DNA from: Helicobacter cetorum MIT 99-5656
GTDB lineage: Bacteria; Campylobacterota; Campylobacteria; Campylobacterales; Helicobacteraceae
Direction: 5' to 3'
DNA length: 64,000 nucleotides
Assembly: GCF_000259275.1 (NCBI RefSeq)
Contig: NC_017735.1
Span: forward strand, 372,001 to 436,000
Within the stretch, counting starts at the first letter, position 1. Each line of letters begins with the position of its first letter. Positions 48,096 through 57,540 of this stretch are shown here, piece after piece. The notes under the pieces were generated by a model. That model was not told the origin of the DNA. It was given only the letters and a program-made list of their open reading frames with translations, and made no database searches. A program made the translations under genes and the position numbers.

Positions 48096-49106
48096 CTACA
48101 AAAACGCTTCTAATTTATATGCTTTACGCTCTTTTTTCAAATCCATATAGGCGTTTAAAAGCGTGTATTCTTCAAAAGGTAAGGCCGCTAAACGCTCTTT
48201 AGCCAGGTCATTCATCTCTAATTCTAATAGCACAAATAAAAAGGCTTTTTGAGCTTCTTCATCTTCTTGACTTAAAATTTCAAAAAATTTAAACCATTTA
48301 TCAGGAATGAGAAAACCCTGTGATTTTTGAGCTAATTGCAAATAATCGTTTTTAGTGTAATGCGCTTCTTTGCAAAGCTGTGAAATCTTTAGAGTGTCTA
48401 GGTTTAAGGATTTTTCAAAAAAGGCTTTCAAAAAATGCATAACACATTCTTTGTCTAAAAAACCTTGCAAGATATTTAAAGCCTTTAAAATCTCTTTCTC
48501 TTGGGCTTTTTGTGTGATTTCTATAAAGGCGTAGCGGCGTAGTTCTAAAGGAATTTGAGCGTTTTTTAAAGCTTCAAAGGCGTTTTTCAAATCGTTATGA
48601 ATAAAAGCTTTGAAGCGTTTAGAAAAATAAGCATGCTCATAAGTTAGAGAGTGCTTGGCATGCTCTTTAGCTTCAAGGGTATTGTTTTCAATATTTTGAT
48701 AATGCAAAAAGAGATTATCCACTTTTTCGCACCCACTACTTGGTGTGTTTAAATCTGCTTGCAAATCATAGCGGGCTAAAATTTGTGAGAGATTTTGTGC
48801 ATGCATGTTCTTAAACTTGGTTTTTAGAAAGGTTTTTTGAGTGTCTTGGGCTAGAATTTGATTGAGCAATTTATCAAAATCCCTTTTTTCATGGTGTAGG
48901 CGGATTTTATTGCTGATATGATGCTTGAATAAAAAAATCCATGAAAAAAATGCAAACACCCCTAAAACCCCCATAAGCCATAAAGCTATAGGTAAGTTAA
49001 GGCTATAGCCCCCTAGACCTAGAGCATAAGAGTGCGAATCTATGCTATAAACAAACACTCCAAAACCGACAATAAACAAAAACGCAAAGACAATGTAATA
49101 ACGCAT
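48096..49106 (-). CDS. Inner-membrane protein of unknown function
   Basis: 336 residues. Two N-terminal membrane segments (YYIVFAFLFIVGFGVFVYSI and LWLMGVLGVFAFFSWIFLF) are followed by a long soluble, helix-rich domain of about 260 residues. The helical pattern suggests TPR-like repeats but is not clear enough to assign. It lies 9 bp downstream of rlmH in an accD-rlmH-this gene operon. I recall an equivalent uncharacterised gene at this place in H. pylori. Confidence 0.85.
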   Translation of the reverse strand: MRYYIVFAFLFIVGFGVFVYSIDSHSYALGLGGYSLNLPIALWLMGVLGVFAFFSWIFLFKHHISNKIRLHHEKRDFDKLLNQILAQDTQKTFLKTKFKNMHAQNLSQILARYDLQADLNTPSSGCEKVDNLFLHYQNIENNTLEAKEHAKHSLTYEHAYFSKRFKAFIHNDLKNAFEALKNAQIPLELRRYAFIEITQKAQEKEILKALNILQGFLDKECVMHFLKAFFEKSLNLDTLKISQLCKEAHYTKNDYLQLAQKSQGFLIPDKWFKFFEILSQEDEEAQKAFLFVLLELEMNDLAKERLAALPFEEYTLLNAYMDLKKERKAYKLEAFL

Positions 49107-49115
49107 GCACGCCTC

Positions 49116-49568
49116 CTATTTATGGTATGGATGCTTAAAAATAATGCTTAAAGCCCTATAGACTTGCTCGCACAACACAATTTTAGCCACTTCATGGCTA
49201 AAGGTCATTTCACTCAAACTCCATGTTTTACAAGCTTTTAAAAAACCCTCTTCAAACCCAAACGCCCCAGCGATGAAAAAATTAATATTAAGATTATCTT
49301 GTAACATTTCACTAAACACAAAGCTATCCCCACTCCTACCCTTAGGGTGTAGGGCGATATTTTGAGCCTTAGGGTTTAAATACGGCTCAAAGGCTAGAGA
49401 GTAGGACTTTTGAGCGAGTTCTTTAGAGACTTTTTGAGCGTTTGCTATAGCTTTAGGAAACAAATCCACTAATTCTAATTCGCAAGCAAATTGTTTGCAT
49501 TGCTTTTGATAAACGCTCACAAGTTCTAGGGGCGAATTTTTAGCGATAGAATACACCACACAACGCAT
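49116..49568 (-). CDS. rlmH: 23S rRNA (pseudouridine1915-N3)-methyltransferase RlmH
   Basis: 150 residues, the usual size of this SPOUT-type enzyme. The knot region is FFIAGAFGFEEGF, and the C-terminal signature is HEVAKIVLCEQVYRALSI ending HPYHK. It methylates a pseudouridine in helix 69 of 23S rRNA. It is 20 bp downstream of accD in the same operon. Confidence 0.95.
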   Translation of the reverse strand: MRCVVYSIAKNSPLELVSVYQKQCKQFACELELVDLFPKAIANAQKVSKELAQKSYSLAFEPYLNPKAQNIALHPKGRSGDSFVFSEMLQDNLNINFFIAGAFGFEEGFLKACKTWSLSEMTFSHEVAKIVLCEQVYRALSIIFKHPYHK

Positions 49569-49588
49569 AATTATTATAAAACTCTTTT

Positions 49589-50458
49589 TTAAAAAACCTT
49601 TGAAGTCGTGTGCGTAGTCATAGCAATTAAATCGCTCAAAGTCTTTTTCAAATCTTTTCTATGCACAATCATATCAATCAAGCCATGCTCTAGCAAAAAC
49701 TCCGCCGTTTGAAAGCCTTCGGGTAAATCAGCCCCTATCGTTTGCTTAATCACTCTAGCCCCTGCAAAGCCTATCATAGCTCCTGGTTCTGCAATAATCA
49801 AATCCCCTAAAAAAGCAAAAGATGCACTAACCCCCCCAAAAGTAGGGTCGCTCAACAATGAAATGAAAGGCAGCTTAGCATCACTCAACTTATTCAAAGC
49901 GGCACTAGTTTTTGCCATTTGCATAAGCGAATAAGTGGATTCTTGCATTCTAGCCCCCCCACTCGCTGAAACAATCAATAACGCTTCTTTTTTAGCTATG
50001 GCACGATTAATAGCCCTTACAATCTTTTCACCCTCAACTGAGCCTAAACTCCCCCCCATAAAACTAAAATCAAACACCACTATCTGAATGGATATGCGAT
50101 TGATTTTAGCCTCACCGCTAATCACAGAACTAGGGCGGTTAGTCTTTTTCTCATATTTTTTAATGCGTTGCTTATAGCTCTCTTTATCTACAAAATTCAA
50201 AGGGTCGTTAGGGCGTAAGTGCTTGTCAAACTCTTCAAAGCTCCCTGCATCGCATAAAAATTCAATCCTTTCTGTGGCACTCATGCGGAAATGATAATGG
50301 CATTTCAAACACACATAATGCTTGTTAAACACTTCTTTATAATACATTAACGCATAACATTTAGGGCATTTAACCCAATGACTCGGCTGTTCGTTCTTAC
50401 TTGGTGCTGTTCGCAATTTATCTATCTTAAAATTTTTAAAGAAATCTGCAAATCCCAT
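49589..50458 (-). CDS. accD: Acetyl-CoA carboxylase carboxyltransferase subunit beta
   Basis: 289 residues. The N-terminal zinc ribbon is WVKCPKCYALMYY...YVCLKCHYHF, and the crotonase-like core contains SASGGARMQESTYSLMQMAK. With AccA it transfers carboxyl from biotin to acetyl-CoA, the first step in fatty acid synthesis. It is first in a three-gene minus-strand operon, divergent from recO. Confidence 0.97.
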   Translation of the reverse strand: MGFADFFKNFKIDKLRTAPSKNEQPSHWVKCPKCYALMYYKEVFNKHYVCLKCHYHFRMSATERIEFLCDAGSFEEFDKHLRPNDPLNFVDKESYKQRIKKYEKKTNRPSSVISGEAKINRISIQIVVFDFSFMGGSLGSVEGEKIVRAINRAIAKKEALLIVSASGGARMQESTYSLMQMAKTSAALNKLSDAKLPFISLLSDPTFGGVSASFAFLGDLIIAEPGAMIGFAGARVIKQTIGADLPEGFQTAEFLLEHGLIDMIVHRKDLKKTLSDLIAMTTHTTSKVF

Positions 50459-50540
50459 ACTTTTCCTTAATTTTGCAGTTTTATTGAGATTGTATCTAAG
50501 TTTTGCTTATAATAAAAATAAAATTAGCCTAAGAGTAAAA

Positions 50541-51155
50541 ATGCAAGGATTTATTTTACAGATTAGAGGCATAAGAGATGAAGATTTAATCGTGTATATT
50601 TTAACTAATAGTGAACTAAAAACACTCTATCGCTTCTATGGCAAACGCCACAGCGTGCTAAATGTGGGGCGTAAAATTGATTTTGAAGAAGAAAATGATG
50701 AAAAATTTTTACCCAAACTAAGAAATATTTTGCATTTAGGTTATGTGTGGGAGAGAGAATTAGAACGCTTGTTTTTTTGGCAACGCTTCTGTGTGCTACT
50801 ATCCAAGCATTTAGAAGGGGTGCATTCTTTAGATAGTATCTATTTTGATACTTTGGATAATGGGGCTAAAAAACTCTCTAAGCAACATCCCTTAAGGGTG
50901 GTTTTAGAAATGTATGCAACGCTTTTGCATTTTGAAGGGCGTTTGCAATTTGAAGGCACCTGTTTTTTATGCAATGAAAAATTAGAACATTCTGTATCCT
51001 TAGCTCAAGGGTTTGTTCTAGCACACCCAAAATGCCTTAAAACTAAAAGCATTAATTTAGAAAAAATCCAAGATTTTTTCCACACTCAAAGCACTATTTA
51101 TTTAGAAACAGAAGAAGTAGAAGAATTGTGGCGCACGCTTAATTTAGGATTTTAA
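50541..51155 (+). CDS. recO: Recombination protein RecO
   Basis: About 204 residues from ATG 50541 (MQGFILQIRGIRDEDLIV), which fits the RecO OB-fold start. An upstream frame from 50484 is unlikely. RFYGKRHSVLNVGRKIDFE and CFLCNEKLEHSVSLAQGF (a partial Cys cluster) match epsilonproteobacterial RecO, which is shorter than the E. coli protein. It helps load RecA on gapped DNA. Confidence 0.92.
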   Translation: MQGFILQIRGIRDEDLIVYILTNSELKTLYRFYGKRHSVLNVGRKIDFEEENDEKFLPKLRNILHLGYVWERELERLFFWQRFCVLLSKHLEGVHSLDSIYFDTLDNGAKKLSKQHPLRVVLEMYATLLHFEGRLQFEGTCFLCNEKLEHSVSLAQGFVLAHPKCLKTKSINLEKIQDFFHTQSTIYLETEEVEELWRTLNLGF

Positions 51156-51167
51156 AAAAGGTTAAAA

Positions 51168-51824
51168 ATGAAATTTAAATTTTTAAATATGGATAATGAG
51201 AGCGGTTTTATTCTGATTGAAAATACATTGAAGCAATTAAATATTCAGGCTCAAGTCAAAGAAGATTATATTGAATTAAAAGGCGAAAATTTATCTCAAG
51301 CTAGAGACTATATTCAGACGCTTTTTGGCTCTAATGTTGTAGAACTAGACGCTCACAATAAAAGTGCAAACGCCCTAGTAGAACGCCTAAAACATTCAGG
51401 CTTAAAAGTTGCTGTAGCTGAAAGTTGCTCTGGGGGGTTATTATCGCATGCATTCACTTCTATTAGTGGGGCTTCAAGCGTGTTTATGGGGGGAATTGTA
51501 TGCTATAACGAAGAAGTCAAACACCAATTATTAAAGGTCAATGCCACGACTTTAAAAGCCTTTGGGGTTTATAGTGAAGAATGCGTGAAGGAAATGCTAA
51601 TGGGTGTGTTTTTGAATTTTAAAGTTCATTGTGCTCTTGCAATAAGTGGGGTCGCTGGCCCTAATGGAGGGAATAGCGCTAATCCTGTAGGCACTGTTTA
51701 TATCGGCGTTCAAAAATTAGGGGCTAAAGCCTTAATTGAGCGTTGCTTTTTTGAGGGTAACAGAGAAACAATCCAAAATAAAAGCGTAGAGCATGCCCTA
51801 AACATGCTCGCTAGGATTTTATAG
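51168..51824 (+). CDS. CinA C-terminal-type nicotinamide-nucleotide amidase
   Basis: 218 residues. The last ~155 residues are the CinA C-terminal domain, with VAVAESCSGGLLSHAFTSIS and ALAISGVAGPNGGNSANPVG (the catalytic and substrate loops of PncC-type amidases). The N-terminal ~65 residues are a smaller extra domain, and the CinA N-terminal molybdopterin-like domain is missing. It deamidates NMN in NAD recycling. It lies 12 bp after recO, probably in one operon. 51825-52017 has no gene. Confidence 0.9.
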   Translation: MKFKFLNMDNESGFILIENTLKQLNIQAQVKEDYIELKGENLSQARDYIQTLFGSNVVELDAHNKSANALVERLKHSGLKVAVAESCSGGLLSHAFTSISGASSVFMGGIVCYNEEVKHQLLKVNATTLKAFGVYSEECVKEMLMGVFLNFKVHCALAISGVAGPNGGNSANPVGTVYIGVQKLGAKALIERCFFEGNRETIQNKSVEHALNMLARIL

Positions 51825-52017
51825 GATTAATCTATTCAAGCGTTTAGATGAAAAATCTGTGTTTTAATGCAATGGCTACTATATCTAATTATCTTATATC
51901 GTTTTATCGTTTGCTAACGCTTAAAGATTTTAAAGCCACTCAAAGACCATAGAAATTTCTATTCAAGCTATCTTATTTTGCAACGAACTCACAATTTTGA
52001 GCCTTTGCATGATTTTC

Positions 52018-54256
52018 TACTTTTTTGCATGCTCATTAGGAGTGATTAAATCTTGCAACCATTCTAAAAGCTTGTAAAAATTTTCTTTGCTCTCTTTTTC
52101 TACCAAATCAGGATTTGAAAGCAAGTCATTTTTCAAAGCACTCGTATAGGCGATGTGTGAGCCAGAGTGTTTATTTTCCAAATCAAATTTGATTTTGTCC
52201 TTTTGGCTAAATAAATCTTCAATATTTTTGAAATTTGGCTCGCATGCACTTAGCTTAAAGACATCAATAGGGTTTTTTAACTTGTCATGGTTTTGTAAAT
52301 CGTTTTTGATTTTTTCACAAGCTTTCCTCTCTCATCGCTGTCTACCAATAAGATTGCATGGGTTTCATCTTGACTTAGAGCTTGCAATATTACCTCAGTC
52401 TGTGCGTCATCTTTGCCCAAGCCATTAATGGGTAAAAACACCATGTTTAAAGGTTTCTCTTTTTCTTTTTCATAGAGCAATTTAAACACACTTAGATAAT
52501 TGTAATCGCTAATGCCTTCTACAAACACGCATTTTGAGCCAATTAAATGGCGTTTTTCCACTCCCAAAGCCTTTTTGATACGCTTTAAGGAGTCGCTATC
52601 ATTTGGACTGACAGATGAAAAATGATTGATATTCACATTACGCAAATCTCTATCTAGGCTTAAAATCCTTAATTCATCTAAATGGTCTGCATCTACCAAA
52701 AAGGGGTCATGCGTGCTGATAACAAAGGTAATCCCTTTTTCTTGCCCCAACTTTTTTAAAAAATTGCGATACTCTATGCGAGATGGCACAGAGAGATTAG
52801 AGCCTACCTCATCCATTAAAACAATAGAATTAGGTTTTAAACTAGAACTGCATAAAAGGTTGAAAAACAAATCAAAATACCACCTAAACCCTTCGCTTTG
52901 GTGGTCTAATTCTAAAACTTCCTCTCCACCTTTCTTGTTTCGCTTAAATAGTGAGAGTGAGACTTTTTGGCTATCTAACTTAAAATCAAATTCATAATAC
53001 AAATCTTCATTTTTATTTTGAAAATACATTTGATTGAAATGCTTAGAAATTTTTTCATTGATAAGCTTTTCATACTTTCTTCCTGCTTGATTTAGATAAC
53101 CTTCTGATTTATCCTTAGCCTTGATATAAGCGTTCTTTATTTCTTCAAAAGCATTTTTATTGACAGCGTTAAACAAAAGATTAAAAAACTTGCTTTCGGT
53201 CAAACCATTTGGCGTTGTCATTAAATCTTTGGAGCTAAAACTTGTTGTAGGTTTGTAATAAATGACTTGAGCGAGTTTAGAATGCAAGAAATACCCAATT
53301 TTATTCAAAGGATAATCTTTTAAAATTTTTTCCATACTCTCATAATCCACATGTGAACTTAAAATAGGCTCTTTTAAATTGATTGTGGGGAAAGTTGGGG
53401 GATTTATCCTAGTATAACTACGATTGATTTGATTGACATAATCATTTGCAAATTGCTTGAATTTGGCTAAATTCTCCTGCATGTCTTTTAATGTTGTGTC
53501 TTCATCACAAATAGTTTCTATCAACTTTTCCAACTTTTCAGTTGAATTGAGATAGCGGTCTAATTGATTAGTAATTTTTTCTAATTCCTGCTTTAATCTT
53601 GTCTTACAAACAGTCAAATTCTTTTCAAATTGTTCTTTTATGTCATTGGATTTTTCATTATCTCGATAACGCAAAATTTCATTAAAAAGTTGTAGCAGAT
53701 TATCTGCATTGCTAGTGCGATTGAGTTTGTTTGTAAAGTCTTCTTGAATGCTTGTTTCCAAGTTTAAACTATTAAGCACCTTAAAACAAACGCTTTTAAG
53801 TTGTTCGGTCTCTGGAGCTAAAGAATACGAAATTTTATCATGCTCAATTTCTATACTCGCCTTATTCTCACTCTTTTTATCTTTCTTTTCTTCTATACAC
53901 AACCCTAAATGTGTGATTGTATCTTCAAAGCCTAAGTAATTAGGGGTGCAATGTTTCTTAAACTCATCTAAATGCTCGCTAAAACACCCTAAAGCTTTCA
54001 ACAAATTGCTCTTACCGGTATTATTCTCACCTATAACAAGAACCAAACCACCTAATTTATCGCCAAATGAATTGTTAAGATACAATCTTTCGCATTTTTC
54101 TTGCTCGTCTTTAACACCAATATTCCTAAAATTCTTAACCTCTAAAAAGCGTGTGGTTACTTCTTTGGGCGTTACATTTTCATGGTTACTTGTGGGGGGG
54201 GGGGTAACTTGTGCCTTATTTTCTTTTTCTTTTGTGTTGTTTGAGTGCTTACTCAT
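52018..54256 (-). pseudogene. OLD-like ATPase/TOPRIM nuclease with poly-C tract and 3' frameshift
   Basis: The main frame starts at ATG 54256 (MSKHSNNTKEKEN; 54304 is a less likely upstream start) and runs to 52277. It has an SMC/OLD-type ATPase with Walker A VIGENNTGKSNLLKALG, Walker B SIVLMDEVGSNL and the H-loop STHDPF. A TOPRIM domain follows (CVFVEGISDYNYL, LLVDSDERGK). The expected C terminus continues in another frame (KACEKIKNDLQNHDK to TPNEHAKK, stop at 52018). The break falls at a short GAGAGAG stretch (52327-52333). Near residue 30 a run of eleven C (plus-strand G11, 54194-54204) encodes TPPPT, a classic phase-variation tract, here in frame. OLD nucleases are anti-phage effectors. 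The main frame may still yield a shortened protein, so 'pseudogene' is provisional. Confidence 0.75.
54194..54204. repeat. G11/C11 homopolymer inside the OLD-like gene
   Basis: Eleven consecutive G on the plus strand (C on the coding strand), about 55 bp into the coding region. Tracts of this length slip readily in Helicobacter and switch genes on and off. Confidence 0.92.
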
Positions 54257-54343
54257 ATAAAACTTCCCTTCTTTGTTAAATTTGTCTATTATACCAAATA
54301 CCAACCTTGATACAAGAAAACACTTTGTTACTTTAATGCCAAG

Positions 54344-54805
54344 TCAATCAAAATGTGCCAATTTTTCTTTGTAAGATTGAAGTTGCGACAAGCTCTTTGT
54401 ATTGCCCCATTCTTGCGTGTCTTCAATAGGAATAATGTAACACTCGCTTGTTCTTGTGTCTATCCCTAAAATTAAATCACAATCTTTTTTAGTATATTTA
54501 TAAGTGCGTTTAGGAGCGTTTCTATCAATTTGAACCCCACTTCTATAACCCCCTGTGAAATTCAAGCTCTCTCCCCCTGTGCCTTTAATCTGTATTCTTA
54601 ATAATTTTTGCTTACCCCCTAAATCTACAATGGCATCATACTTTGCATTTGTAACATCTACTCTAGAACAAGGAAAACCAGCTTTTATCACTCGCCCTAT
54701 AGCAATTATCTCATCAGCGTTGCCATTCATGGTGCGAAAAATCCCCTTGTCAATACCAGTTAAATTAATCACCCAAGTTTTATGCATGTTATTATCCATA
54801 AACAA
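54344..54805 (-). CDS. Putative small PD-(D/E)XK nuclease paired with a C5 methylase
   Basis: 153 residues; the true start could be ATG 54799 or the internal ATG in NNMHKTWV. The core SRVDVTNAKYDAIVDLGGK followed by LLRIQIKGTGGE has the D...(Q)xK arrangement of the small PD-(D/E)XK group typified by I-Ssp6803I. It overlaps the methylase gene by 14 bp, the normal layout of a type II restriction nuclease with its methylase. It is therefore probably the cognate restriction enzyme. Specificity is unknown; the family call rests on motif pattern only. Confidence 0.65.
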   Translation of the reverse strand: MFMDNNMHKTWVINLTGIDKGIFRTMNGNADEIIAIGRVIKAGFPCSRVDVTNAKYDAIVDLGGKQKLLRIQIKGTGGESLNFTGGYRSGVQIDRNAPKRTYKYTKKDCDLILGIDTRTSECYIIPIEDTQEWGNTKSLSQLQSYKEKLAHFD

Positions 54806-55721
54806 CCTTTTTAATTTCTAATGCTAAAGCTTTAATCACAGGCACACTCACAGAATTACCGATTTGCTTGTAGAGTTTGCTTTTAGTAACATTAGGTAAA
54901 ACATAATCTTTAGTAAAACCTTGAAAATTTAAACACTCTCTAGGTGTAAGCTTTCTTATACCTTGCTTGTCTAAAATTAAAGGCACATTATGTCCCCCTG
55001 TCCCCATGTTTGCTGTGAGAGTAGGACAAAGATTATTTTTATTCTCTCTAACATAATGCCTACGCCATTGATAACAAGTATCCCTTTTTGTGATTTCTTG
55101 CTTTAAAATATCATAAAAATTATATTGCTGATAATAAAATTCATTGTCTACTTTGACTTCTAGTAAGTCCTTAATGCTTTGCGTATGGCTAACTTTTAAA
55201 GGAAAATTAAAGCGTTCGTAATGTTTTTTATCTAAAAATCCTACGATATAAATTCGCTCTCTATTTTGTGGTATTGTAGAATATTCATAAGTATTCAATA
55301 TTTTATAATACACAAAATAGCCTAAATTTTTCAAAGTCTCTAAAATGAGATTTAAGGTCTCTCCCTTATTATGACGAGCTAAATTTTTTACATTTTCTAA
55401 CAATAAAACTTGTGGCTTTTTAGCTTGAATAATGCGAAATAACTCCATAACAATCGCCCCCCTTTCATCATTAAGCCCTTTTTGTAACCCTGCAATGCTA
55501 AACGCTTGACAAGGAAACCCAGCACTTATTAGCTCCACATTTTCTAACTCATTAGGATTTAAACTTTTAATGTCTTGTTCTAAAAGTTTGTGTTTAAAAT
55601 TAGTTCTATAAGTATTGCATGCATCTTTATCTAATTCATTAGCCCAAAGGATTTCAAAACCCACTTGTTTAAACGCACATTCAAACCCCCCAATTCCAGC
55701 AAAAAGTGAGCCTACCTTCAT
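54792..55721 (-). CDS. DNA cytosine-5 methyltransferase (type II)
   Basis: 309 residues with all key motifs in order: I KVGSLFAGIGGFECAF, IV SAGFPCQAFSIAGLQKG with the catalytic Cys, VI LLLENVKNLARHN, VIII QNRERIYIVGF, a target-recognition region containing CYQWRRHYVRENKNN and TLTANMGTGGHNVPLI, then IX-X ECLNFQGF and YKQIGNSVSVPVI. It appears intact. The enzyme protects host DNA by methylating C5 of cytosine in a short site that I cannot name from sequence. It sits 3 bp downstream of lepA on the same strand and is unusual for that spot relative to H. pylori gene order as I remember it, so it is likely acquired. Confidence 0.94.
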   Translation of the reverse strand: MKVGSLFAGIGGFECAFKQVGFEILWANELDKDACNTYRTNFKHKLLEQDIKSLNPNELENVELISAGFPCQAFSIAGLQKGLNDERGAIVMELFRIIQAKKPQVLLLENVKNLARHNKGETLNLILETLKNLGYFVYYKILNTYEYSTIPQNRERIYIVGFLDKKHYERFNFPLKVSHTQSIKDLLEVKVDNEFYYQQYNFYDILKQEITKRDTCYQWRRHYVRENKNNLCPTLTANMGTGGHNVPLILDKQGIRKLTPRECLNFQGFTKDYVLPNVTKSKLYKQIGNSVSVPVIKALALEIKKVVYG

Positions 55722-55724
55722 GTT

Positions 55725-57539
55725 TTAATCAATCTTTAATATCGCTAAAAACGCCTCTTGGGGGAGCTCTACCTTACCAATAGCTTTCATGCGTTTCTTA
55801 CCTTCTTTTTGCTTTTCTAAGAGCTTTCTTTTTCGTGTAATATCACCCCCATAGCACTTAGCCGTTACATTCTTACCGACTGATTTTACAGTCTCTCTTG
55901 CAATAACTTTATTACCTACACTGGCTTGAATGGCGACTTCAAAAAGCTGGCGTGGGATTAGCTCTTTCATTGCCTCTACTAAAGCACGCCCCTTTTCATA
56001 CGCCTTGTTTTTATCTACTATAATAGAGAGTGCGTCCACAATATCGCCCGCCACTCTCACATCAAGCTTGACTAAATTACCTTCTCTATTTTCTATAGGC
56101 TCATAATCAAAGCTCGCATACCCTTTAGTGCAAGATTTGAGCTTGTCATAAAAATCCATAACAATTTCATTGCTAGGCAACGAGTATGTGAGCATGACAC
56201 GAGACTGGTTTAGATATTCCATTTTTTCTTGAATGCCACGCTTATTATTTAATAAATGCATTAAATTACCCAAAAACTCGCTAGGGGTAATAATAGTCGC
56301 TCTAACAAATGGCTCTTTGATACAAGCGATATTGTTTTCAGGGGGCAATTCGCTAGGGTTTTGGACATATTTGATACTGCCATCTGTTAAATGCACTTCA
56401 TACACCACAGTAGGAGCGGTAGCGATGAGATTAAGGCTAAATTCTCTCTCTAATCTCTCTTTAATCACTTCCATATGGAGTAAGCCCAAAAACCCTACCC
56501 TAAAGCCAAAGCCTAGTGCAACTGAGCTTTCAGGCTCAAAATTCAGAGCGCAATCATTGAGCTGGAGTTTGAGTAACGCTTCTCTTAAATCTTCAAATCT
56601 ATCAGTTTCTATAGGATAAAGCCCTGCAAAGACAAAGGGTTTAGCTGGCATAAAGCCTTCAACTGGCCGAGTTGTGGGTGTTTTAGCGTCTGTTAAAGTA
56701 TCGCCTACCGCAATATCAGTAACACTCTTTAGCCCTAAACTTACAATACCAATTTCCCCACACTCTAAACTAAGAGTTGGAATTTTTTTCAAAGGATTTG
56801 GGTAGTAAAGCCCTAAAACACCGTGTTTTTTACCCGTTCCCATTACTAAAATTTCTTGCTCTGTGCTGATATTTCCATCAATTACGCGCACCAAAGCTAA
56901 CGCTCCCAAATAATTATCAAACCATGAATCATAAATGAGTGCTTTTAAGGGGGCATTAGGATTGCCACTAGGAGCTGGAATGGTAGTGATAATTTTTTCT
57001 AATAAGTCCTTAATGCCAAGCTTAGTTTTAGCGCTCACTTCATTAGCGTTAGCACAATCAATGCCAATCGTATCTTCAATATCCTGTTTGACTTCTAAAA
57101 CATTTGCATTAGGTAAATCAATCTTATTAATCACGGGTAAAATTTCTAAATCATTATCTAAAGCGATATACACATTTGCAATAGTCTGTGCTTCTACGCC
57201 TTGAGTAGCGTCCACGACTAATAGCACCCCTTCACATGAACACAAAGAGCGAGACACTTCATAGCTAAAATCCACATGCCCTGGGGTGTCAATGAGATTT
57301 AGCACATAATCTTCTCCATTAAGCGTGTAATTCAAACGCACGCTTTGAGCCTTTATCGTAATACCCCTTTCTTTTTCAATATCCATAGTATCCATAACTT
57401 GACTAGTCATTTCTCTATTACTAATAGCGTTGCATTCACTAATTAAGCAATCCGCTAAGGTGCTTTTGCCATGGTCAATATGAGCGATAATGGAAAAGTT
57501 GCGGATATTCTTCATAGGGATTTGCAAGGTTTGTTTCAT
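55725..57539 (-). CDS. lepA: Elongation factor 4 (LepA)
   Basis: 604 residues, or 596 if translation starts at the internal ATG 57515 ([12 protein letters not shown]), which matches other LepA starts. The GTPase motifs are [10 protein letters not shown], the switch region [22 protein letters not shown] and NKIDLP. The LepA-specific C terminus is [20 protein letters not shown]. It acts on ribosomes, back-translocating or assisting stalled elongation complexes. It is 1 bp downstream of dxs. Confidence 0.97.
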   Translation of the reverse strand: MKQTLQIPMKNIRNFSIIAHIDHGKSTLADCLISECNAISNREMTSQVMDTMDIEKERGITIKAQSVRLNYTLNGEDYVLNLIDTPGHVDFSYEVSRSLCSCEGVLLVVDATQGVEAQTIANVYIALDNDLEILPVINKIDLPNANVLEVKQDIEDTIGIDCANANEVSAKTKLGIKDLLEKIITTIPAPSGNPNAPLKALIYDSWFDNYLGALALVRVIDGNISTEQEILVMGTGKKHGVLGLYYPNPLKKIPTLSLECGEIGIVSLGLKSVTDIAVGDTLTDAKTPTTRPVEGFMPAKPFVFAGLYPIETDRFEDLREALLKLQLNDCALNFEPESSVALGFGFRVGFLGLLHMEVIKERLEREFSLNLIATAPTVVYEVHLTDGSIKYVQNPSELPPENNIACIKEPFVRATIITPSEFLGNLMHLLNNKRGIQEKMEYLNQSRVMLTYSLPSNEIVMDFYDKLKSCTKGYASFDYEPIENREGNLVKLDVRVAGDIVDALSIIVDKNKAYEKGRALVEAMKELIPRQLFEVAIQASVGNKVIARETVKSVGKNVTAKCYGGDITRKRKLLEKQKEGKKRMKAIGKVELPQEAFLAILKID

Positions 57540-57540
57540 T

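Noticed and set aside
51825..52017. Possible further aapA-like locus between the cinA-like and OLD-like genes
   Set aside because: No paired -10 boxes, ribosome-binding site plus short ORF, or terminator hairpin could be found.
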